Below, piece after piece: positions 1 to 10,000 of a stretch of DNA of 64,000 nucleotides. The position numbers were made by a program, and so were the translations under genes. Source of the stretch: Simmondsia chinensis. Its lineage: Eukaryota > Streptophyta > Magnoliopsida > Caryophyllales > Simmondsiaceae. Under the pieces are notes generated by a model. It did not search any database. It was given only the letters and a program-made list of their open reading frames with translations, and was not told the DNA's origin. Within the stretch, counting starts at the first letter, position 1. Each line of letters opens with the position of its first letter. The DNA lies in assembly GCA_018398585.1 (NCBI GenBank), contig JAGTTD010000013.1:33249131-33313130 (forward strand), given 5' to 3'.

Positions 1-962
1 TAAAAGCCTTTAAGCATGTTTGGCTGAGATAGTCACGTCCAAAGGGCCTATCAAATTCCTAGTACAAAAAAATAACAATCAATGGAACCCGCAATAAATT
101 TATCGTCTGCGGGTAAACATTTTTTCCTTACCCTTTTAACTATATATATATCTTATTTCTCATAACGATATTGTATATTTTGTTACATACTGAAAGTAGA
201 AAAGCTGAATGAAGACAATTATAAATGACTTTACCTATCTAAACATTAACGAGAATATGTCCTTAGAAAAAAGCTATTAGAAGAGTACTATAACGATGCT
301 AGTTCACCGCATTTGTAAGTTTTCATGTTTGCTATTGTTGCTATTTTATTATTGTTTGCATGTTTAATACTACTTTATTTGAGTTGGTTTTTTAAATATT
401 ACTTTGTCTATGCTTTTTTCATGCACCTATGAGGGGTACATCGAGATAATTGCTAAGGAATTAGGGTTAGAAAAGAGAATTAGAGAGAGAGAGAGTATAG
501 AAGAAGATTAAAGTATATTTATAGAGTATGAACTCAATTAACTTTCCATCCATTACATTTGAACTAACTAGAACAATCTAGAACATTCTAGAATAATAGC
601 ATATAACATTTTTAGATAATACAGTTTATGTAACATTCACAATTTCATGTGTAGTTTCGATAGAATGTGACATTGATTTATATCGATAATCTTGGCCAAT
701 ATATACAATAATTTTGTTAAATAAATTGTACAAGCGTTACATATTATAATTCAAGGAGGGTTGATTTATTTTGTCACTTGTTTCAGACCTTATTTTTATG
801 AATGTGCCATGTTGTACTTGCGAGTGTCTCTTGCTAATTATCAAAAAAATAATGCAGGGTCGATTTAATTATTTACGATAGGGCTGAATGTGTTGACACA
901 TGTAATTCATAAAGTTTATAGATTTAACTTGTATAAAATTCTAAGATCTTTGTTCTTATGAG
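1..962. other. AT-rich DNA upstream of the first visible ankyrin exon; no gene seen
   Basis: No reading frame here resembles a known protein. The stretch is AT-rich with a short GA run near 483-495. The gene starting at 963 lacks an obvious N-terminal exon, since its first visible exon begins at a splice acceptor, so part of this segment may be a 5' intron or hold an undetected first exon. I could not identify one. Confidence 0.5.
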
Positions 963-1056
963 ATACAGCGGAGAGGAGAAGGCAAAACTACATGGTGCCT
1001 TTATATCAAGCTGCTCTACTTGGTGACTGCGAAGCTGCAATACAACTCCATGACAG
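963..1056 (+). CDS. Ankyrin gene, first visible exon
   Basis: The frame reads ..QNYMVPLYQAALLGDCEAAIQLHD and ends in a CAG|GTAC donor, splitting an Arg codon (AG|G) completed at 2332. LYQAALLGDCEAA is the usual opening of the ankyrin block in ITN1-like proteins. The left edge is an AG at 961-962, with an in-frame stop just upstream, so either this is an internal exon or translation starts at ATG 992. Confidence 0.75.
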
Positions 1057-4000
1057 GTACAATGGAGGAGGAAACTCGCAATACAAAATAGAACGCAACT
1101 ATAAAAGCGAGGCTCAAGAGAAGTACCAAAAACGAAACCTGTAAAAGGAAAAAAAGAAACACCTTCATAAAAAACCACAACAAACATAGAAATCCACCTT
1201 CGTAAAAAAAATATATATATATTAAAAAAAAAAAAAAACCTCTCATTGGCTGTCCAGATTTGTGGTGTATAAATCATACAGTTCTTACAGTAATGTATAA
1301 GGATTTGTTTTTACTGGAAGATTTTCTAATTTTCATTATCACAACTAAAATTTTCATGCGTTAGTATTTTGATAACATGACATTCTTAAGAAAAAGAGAA
1401 AATAATTTTAAGAAATCGGAATTTACATTTAAAATAATTTGTAAAAATTTACAATAGTTCAATTGTTTAAAATTTTTTTGAAATATCAAAAAATGTATGT
1501 AAATATTTAGAAAAATTATTTATATAATTTTTTTTATAAAATGTAATGTAGGCAAAAACTAATGAATATTAACGGCGTCACATTAAGGTACAAAATTGAA
1601 AATTTTCTGTAGTTTAATTGTGACATTGAAAAATTAAAAAATTCAAGCAGTTTTTTAATAGCTAAAAAATTTTAGGCCATTTTTAGTAAAATTTTTTTTT
1701 ATAAATTATTGATATTATGTGTTAAGAGTAAGAACTCCACATATAAGTAAAAATATTTTTAGACATAGGAGTTGCACGAAAGACAAGACCAACTTATAAG
1801 CTTAGTGGGTAACTCCACTTAAAGCTAATTGGCTTTAGGATAAAACCTCACTTGAGCTTATTTGTAGATCTTGTATGTTTCAACTCCATGGGTCGGGCCT
1901 AAGAGGCTCGATGAAATTTAACATGGTGTATCAGAGCGAGTGGATGTTCAAATCTCTTGTTTGTGGAACCGTATTCTCGTGAAGAGTGGTGCATTTGAGT
2001 TTGTTGAGCCAATGGCTCTCCAATCGTTGGATCGGAGAAGGCGAGTGGTATGTTTGACGTAAACTCACATGTGAGAGGGAGTGTTATTTGTAAGAACTCA
2101 TATTTGAATAAAAATTTCAATCCACATAAGACTTGTGCGAAAGAAGGGACCAACTTATACGCATAGTGGGTTACTCAAATGAAAGCCAATTAATTTTAGG
2201 ATAAAACCCTACTTGGACTTATTTGTGGATCTCATATGTTTCAATTTTGTGGGTTGGGCCTAAGAGACCCGGTGAAATTTAACATTATGCATGTGTATGA
2301 TGTTGCTTAAGTTAACGCTTTAACATGGCAGGTACCCCGAATGCATCGCTGCAAGCATAACCAAATGCAAGGAAACGGCCTTGCACATAGCGGCCTTGGA
2401 AGGGCAAACTAGCTTCGTGAAGCAAATACTGCCATGGATGACCACGGAACAGTTGGCCACCCAAAGCACGGTGCGTAACACGGCTTTCTGCATGGCTGCA
2501 GTGTCTGGAGTGGTTGAGATTGCAGAAGAAATGAGAAGCAAGAATCCTGACTTGCCAACTATCCGAGGTAGCGAAGCAATGACACCTCTACATATGGCCG
2601 CCTTACTAGGCCATAGGGACATGGTTCGTTATCTTCGAGATTTCACCGAAACCATTCTTTCAGACGACGATCGCATCAAGCTGCTGATTAGTACCATCGA
2701 AACCGATTTATATGGTAACAAATTTCACGCATGCATGTATTATTATTTATGTATGAAGTTCCTTAGGGATGAAAATCAACAAGTGTCGAGTGTCGTTCTT
2801 CAGAACAACATATTTTTGTCATATAATTCCCAAAATAACACCTAAAATTATAAATTTCCTTTAACAATTTTTATTATTTTTCTTTAGGGTTATTCACACA
2901 AAAAAGGTTCTCGTATTTTGTTTATTGTATCAATTTGATTCTTTTACTTTTTTTGATAATTAGAGAGAAAACTATCAAAACATATTCTTGAACTTTTAAT
3001 TGTGTCAATGCATGTTTTGTGTTATTTCGACTAACAATTCATGTCCAATTGTTCAAATACATGTTCAATCAACATGAAAAAACTCACTATGTCAAATCAA
3101 ACTGTTGGGATACTAAGTTAGCAACACTTTCAAATAAGTGTTAAACACTGAAGGAAAATTTAGAAAGAATGATCTATTGTTTCACTTTTAAACGTATTTA
3201 AATCTTTTGTTATACAGCCAACTGCGACACTAACGAAAATGTCGTTAGGATGGCTAAATACGTTTTTAGGCGTAACAAAAGTTAAAAATCTGGTGTCACA
3301 ATGGACTTTTTTTTTTGCTGTAATGATTATTGGGTTAATTTTAGGTAATATTTAAGATTATTGATAATTAATCAGTTGAATGACACAGATGTGGCTATGG
3401 ACATTGTGGAAAAGCGCCAAGGGTTAGCCATAGCTCGAGATGAAAAGGGAGAGACGCCATTGCATGTTCTGGTTAAGAAAACTAATGGAAACCAGCTCGG
3501 CATTTGGAAGTGGTTCTACAATACATGTTAGTTGAACATACTTTTTTTTAAGATAAATGAAGAGCAAAGCTCAACATAGAAGCGGCATCCCAAAAAGGGA
3601 TCCGAGAACAACTAGTTTAACATGCTTGGAATCTCGTATTTCTAATTTGCTAGTATTTCTACTTTTTCTTGCATAGTATGTTTTTGATTGCGGCAATGGG
3701 TATAATTTTCACCCTCTTTTTCTGATAATTAGTGAGTAAAAGTCACAATACAAAAGTTGATATCTCCTGATGGATATCTAAAGGGCACACAAAAGTGCGA
3801 AAAAAGAAAATAACAAAACAGCCACAAAAATAAGATTGAGAGTATAACATCGAAGTAGTCATACTCAACACTTAGTATGATCCCCCCACTAGACAAAAAA
3901 ATTAAAACACAAAATTAATGAAAAAAACACCCGGCATAATAAAATTGCAACCACACAATTAGTTAAAGTAGCCAAAAAGCACACTTGATATGCCTTGTGA

Positions 4001-7000
4001 ATCAAAGATAGCATCAGGGGATAGATATGAGAACGTAGCACCATAGTAATAAGGATGCCAAAATCGAAAACCATTATGAATAGTCCTACACGCAATCCGG
4101 AAACAAACTAGTGCAAACCACCACTAATGGAAAGAGAGAGCTTGCATGTTTCACCTCGGAGTACCCTAGCAACTTTTTTTGGAGTCAATAGTAGCAGCGA
4201 CCTCAACTCACACTCAAGAACCCCATTCAAAATAAACCAAAGTCGCCACCCAAACCTCAAGCTAAGCACTAATGACATGAGACAATACTGATCAAGTGCC
4301 CAAATTTCAGAGCCATGAATTATGACAACCTATGAAGTGCTGAAAAAAACATGATTTTATGTTTGAGACTATCATGACCTGCAGACCTTCTTCTTTTCTT
4401 TAATATGCCCACCAGCTGCCCATTTGGGGCCATCATTAATAATGAGTAAGCTCAAACCAAAACGTCGAGTTAGGAGTGAGAAGCAATATCTACCACAATT
4501 TTTGACACTTGTAAATAATCTAAGAAATATGACTCATATAGAAGCCCATTCTTTTTATATATGTAATAGTGTAAAAAGAAGGCTAGACTCGAAGGTGTCC
4601 CAATTAATCTCACTCTTTTTGTCCTTATTTATACATTTCCATCAATTCACTTTACATATGTATTGAAACACACTATTTTATTAACGAGTCTTTCTACATT
4701 CGTCGCGTGTAGATCGGGTCCTGATCGATTGCTCCCCGATCGATCGGTACTTCTCGATTAATCGGCGAGCTTTCTGCAACCTCTTGCTTTTTGCGTACTT
4801 TCCGACCAATCAGCAGTACCCCCAATCGATTGGCGTACTCTCGACAAGCCTCTTCATAAATACAAGAAATTTAAGACACAACCTAATAGTCACCAAGGCC
4901 GAAAGCACCAGTCTGGCTGGAGAACACCAGATCTGATCACCCCTGCCGCTGCAAGGAACATCGAACACCATGAACCACTAGATTTGGGCTAGAGACGGCC
5001 AAATCCGTACACCTTCGTCTGCCGAGACCAATGCCTGAGCACCACTGACGTTCGCCGCCTACCGACACCTAACCGGAGGACAAATGTCAGTTGCCGTTGA
5101 GGGGTTGTCAATCTTCGTTGATGGTTTGCCTAAAAGGGCGTCTAACTCATGGCTCAAAGCCGTCTTTCGGGGTTTTAAGTCAATCTATGATGTTTTTGTC
5201 CTTGCAAAGAAAAGGTTGAGGTCCAGATGTTCTTGTAGTTTTGTTCAGTTTTGTGATCGGTGTGAAGCTGAAAAGGAAATTTCATCCATGAATGAACGAT
5301 GGATGGCGGGTGTTAAGCTCGGGGTCGAATGGGCTAACCCTGACAAAAGATCAATGGAATCATTCGTTTGGGATAATCCCAGATCGGGGGAGCCCCGACA
5401 ATCCAAAGCTACTACAGGTAACCAGGATTAGAGTACCGATACTCCATTTCAAGTCGAGGGGTCTAGGGCTTCTAACATACCGAAAATTGTGGTTTCTAAC
5501 GCCAATAAGAGTGTAGAGGCTTGGCTCAATCGATCTATAATTGTGCATTCATCTTATGAGGTTAGTCTGGATGATATCCTCACTTTTATAATGGAAAATG
5601 ACCTTCACGGTTTAACCCCTCAAGGGTTAAACACCAATACCTTTATCCTAGTATGTGAATTGGCTGAGACTTTGGAGCTCTACCTCGGCCCACATAAAGA
5701 GGTTTTACTTCGAAAATTCAGAGAGGTATATAAATACTCCGGAGAGAGTCTTGGTTCTCTAGAAGAGTATGGATCGAGGTATTTGGATTTCCTGTCCAAT
5801 GTTAGACCAAAGACTGCTTTATGGATCTCGCTAAAAAATGGGGAAAGTTTGTCAGGATGGACCCAAGGATGTCTACTATGAGATGTATTGATGCCGCTAG
5901 GATCCTCATTGACACTTGCTCCTCTACATTTATTCACCAGATGGTCCAAGTCTAGTTCAACGGGGGTTCCTGCTTGGTCTTAGTCAAGGAGAGTAATTCG
6001 GAATTGATCCCTGATTATTCACGCGGAGTTGTTGCTCTTGCGGCCTTGGCCGGATTAGTTAGTACACCACCTTGGTGCGATATAACACACCGATTCGACC
6101 CTTTTTCGTACAGATGATGGTTGGCAGCGATGTTTGTATGGAGTCTGGAAGACGCCTTATAAGGTTAATGAATGGAGGAGTGAGATTCTTAGAACTATCA
6201 CTGGGTCAGATCGCTATTCATATTCACAGTTAGTATGTCAGGAGGTGGCTTCTGGAGTGCTGTTTGCCATGTACATCTCTCCTTCCTACGCTTCCCCAGT
6301 CTATTGTTTCGAGAAATCCAACCTGCTCCTCCTCTTCTCCCGTGGACTAAAAATTATAAAGGCAATCAATACATTCTCATGCTCAGACCTCGCATCATGG
6401 GAAAGGAAAGGTTTGAAGCGCAAGAAGAATGAGCAAGAGAAACGGGAGCTCTAAGAGTTCTTAAAGGATATGTTGCCCAGAAATAGCGCGTAAAAATCGG
6501 GTAAGACCTCTGGCAAGCAGAGGAAGAGGAATATGGCAAAGCGGAGTGGTAGGGTGTATGAGGCCGAGAAGATCCTTGAGGTTGACCGAGTAATTGAGAT
6601 GGGAAAGAGGCTAGGTCTGAACTTCGATGGCTTTGACTCACATATGGTGAGAGCCATACTTGATAGAAGGATGACCAGACTGCCTTTTATCCTATTTCAA
6701 TTACCCTGAGATCTGAATCAGTCTTAGTGGTCAGTTAGGTTCGTCCTGTTATGCCGGTTGTTGTTTGTTGTTTGTAGTCCTGTCTGATCTTGTTCTTATT
6801 TCTCTGTTCCCCGGTATTTAACGAGTTTTTTAAGCGCTCGCTAGATCGAGCGCCTGAATTTTATCGCGACCTGGTCACTAATCATCGAAAAGGGGTTTAG
6901 TAATGTCTTGCACAGAAAACAAGGAGGCACCAAATAAGACATAACACATTTACTTAACTAAAAGACGGTTGTATTTTCGACGTCGAACATGAAAGAAGTT

Positions 7001-10000
7001 CTTAACGACAAGAGATTGAGTAGTGTTTGGTATTATCGGGGATCGAAGCACAAAATGCAGCGAGATTGTGAGCAAGAGATTGAAGCTTACACATGAACTG
7101 AAGGTCTATCCATACTAGTGGTGGCAAGCTCCTAGTGTAGCTCCTTTTCTTTGGCAAATGACTTATCTAGATAGTGTTTCCCAATGTTTCCCATATAATG
7201 TGTGAGGTAGAACAATTGTGGACATCATTGGGGAAGGACTATTCGATGTGATTGTAATCCATACATCAATCTATATGAACCCATGTAGCAAAACAAGGGT
7301 TTGCACAGAGTCGATCATTAGGGCCAATAATGAGCTAAGGACGACATGGGAGAGATCCACCATTGAAGTTATGAGATCATAGTCCATGAGAAGAGAAAGC
7401 ATATGATCTATCTATAGTGCCTCTTTCTTTTGCCTTCACCTCCAATGTAATATTTATTAGATATAGTTAAATTGTTGTACTCCTCTTCATGGATGTAGAC
7501 TTTGGTCAAACCATATAAATTTTGTGTTTCTTATTCCCTTTATTTTCTATCGTATGCTTGTCATATTGATTTAGGGATTTGAGGTAGGTGATTCGAACCC
7601 AACAGTGCTCACTTTATATATTGGATACAGTTGGCAGATTGTGTGGACGCCAAGTCGTGAACTTAGAGCTATTGAAGTTGGTGGAGCAGATATGGAAAGA
7701 AGTGGTGAAACAACCAGAAGAAACCATAGAAAACATATTAGCTAGTCCACGACCAATTTTATTTGAAGCCATAGAGCTAGGCAATGTGGAGTTTCTGACA
7801 ACGCTAATTGGAGCATACCCAGATCTAATATGGAAGATAGATAGTAAATGGCACAGTATATTCCATGTTGCGGTCAAGTATCGTCAGAAGAAAATATTTG
7901 GGCTAATACATGAGATTAATGGTATCACAGATTTGTTGATAGCTTACAAGGATAATGATGGGAATACCATTCTTCACTTGGCTGCCTTGCTTCCTACTCC
8001 TGATCGTCTTAACATCGTCTCTGGTGCTGCCCTTCAGATGCAGAGTGAGCTTTCTTGGTTTGAGGTCAGTCTTCTTTTTTTTTTTTTTTAATATATACAT
8101 GTACGTATATATTTGCATAGTCTTATGTGATCTTAACCCCTGTTAGTAGAATTCATGCATGAGACAATTTTGCAATAAAATACACTTTTATTTGATATTA
8201 TTCGTATAATACATGTGTTATAATATATATTCATATTTTTTTATTTAAAAATTAAAAAATTATTGAAAATAACCAATACCTAGACCTAAATTAAATGTTC
8301 ATGTTCTTTATTTTGCTATATTTACCACTTTGATTCTAAAATTATTAATTATATTATATCATTTACTATGTATTATGGTTCTGGTACAACTATTGTTACT
8401 AACATTGTAATATCCTTTTCATAAGTCAACGAACTATTAACCAGAGTTTTTAAGCATATAGCTGAATGACACATGTACTTTTAGATCCCTTTAATTTCGG
8501 TATCATATTTTAATAACAATGATCTTACAAACCTTCAATTTTAACTTAATAACTAAATTACACATAATTAAATGGTCCGTCCATTATTCATAGTTCAAGC
8601 ATACTAAGCATTTTCATTTAACGGGTATGTTAGAGAATAATATTATTCTTAAGTTTTTACTCATTTAGGCTCTTGAGATAGTTATTTTCTTCATAATATA
8701 CATGAGTTTCCTCAATCGTACTGCTTATGGACTTGTTTCATATCATGTTCTATTTATAAAAAATTTTCGTGAAACTAAGAACCAAATTTTGAAAATGAAT
8801 TTTTTGTGTTTGTAAGTTTCATTTAAACAAGAAACAAAATGAAAAAAAAGGAGGAAAGTTCGTTATTAAAAACTAGGTTTTGGTCTTTACATAAAAAAAA
8901 TAGCTGCAAGCAGAAATGATTATCATTTAGCCCTAAGCTACTTAATCAAATCGATTTGCATATTGCATTTGGCTTTGAAAAGCAAGGATAAGGGGGGTAA
9001 AAATCTCGAAATTATAATAAAGAGCATAATTTGTCTTTCTATCACTCAAAGATATTTCCACACATGAATTAGATACTCAAATTTAGATATATTTTATGTT
9101 TACGCATTTTATAGAATCTCTTTTAGCACACGCATATTTTACTGTGCCCTATAGACAGTGAAAAGTGTGATACAACCTCAATATGCTGAAATGAAGAACA
9201 AACACGGGAAAACCCCAAGAGCTTTATTCACCGAAGAGCACCAAGAATTGAGGAAAGATGGGGAGAAATGGATGAGAAACACTGCTACTTCATGCATGGT
9301 GGTCTCTACCCTCATCGCCACCGTTGCTTTTTCCGCCATCTTCATTGTTCCTGGTGGCAACAACAATGGCATAAACAATGCTTATCATAACCTAGGGAAA
9401 AAGTTTGCAGTTGCAGACGCGGTGTCAATGTTGTCATCCACGGCGTCTATATTGATGTTTTTGGCAATATTGACCTCCAGGTATGCTAAGCAGCGCTTAC
9501 CTTGGTGAAAATTAAATATGTTTATTTTGTATTGGTAGTTAGATTATAAATTTCTAAAGAGGGATAAAGAATGTGAATAGGAGTTCAGTGAGTTTTGAAT
9601 TCGGGATATACCTAAAAGATGATAAGGAGTTCAACCGCCATACAATTTAAGAAGAATGATGAGAAAAGAAACAATCCAAAAAGCTTGATAGAATGAAAGA
9701 TGTGTCCTAGTTGAGTTCCAAATTTTTGCTACAAACTTTTAGGAGAAAGGAGGCAATTAAAAATGAAAATTCAATGAGAAAAATTAAAGATATTAAGATT
9801 TATGTAGTTTGCTTAATTGTGCTTGTAATCTCATAGTACTAGAAATTTTCCACTGCTAGTCGGTGAAGAGTACAAACAATTGAGTCAGGGTATTAACTAC
9901 GTTTCATAAGTATCCTTTTGTTTTATATATATATATCTCTTCCACAAGCTTAACTTGGTGTAGTAGATGATTTTCGAGTCCTAAGACACCACCTGGGATC

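Larger units (their letters stand above)
1720..2284 (+). mobile_element. TRIM retrotransposon (two ~204-bp LTRs) in ankyrin intron 1
   Basis: Two direct repeats, 1720-1923 and 2082-2284, both begin TGTTA and end GAAATTTAACA and are roughly 80% alike by eye. Directly after the left LTR is TGGTGTATCAGAGCGAG, a variant of the initiator-Met tRNA primer site TGGTATCAGAGC. Just before the right LTR is a purine tract, GTGAGAGGGAG. The 5-bp target duplication TTATG is perfect (1715-1719 and 2285-2289). There is no coding capacity, which with the 565-bp length defines a terminal-repeat retrotransposon in miniature. It ends only 47 bp before the exon 2 acceptor. Confidence 0.9.

Noticed and set aside
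924..1277. Two minus-strand frames opposite the first ankyrin exon
   Set aside because: Phe-rich low-complexity translation; the opposite strand has a spliced exon with clear homology.
3389..3531. Gene ending at the in-frame TAG after exon 3
   Set aside because: A GT donor just before the stop has the phase required by exon 4, and homologous proteins continue into the PGG part.
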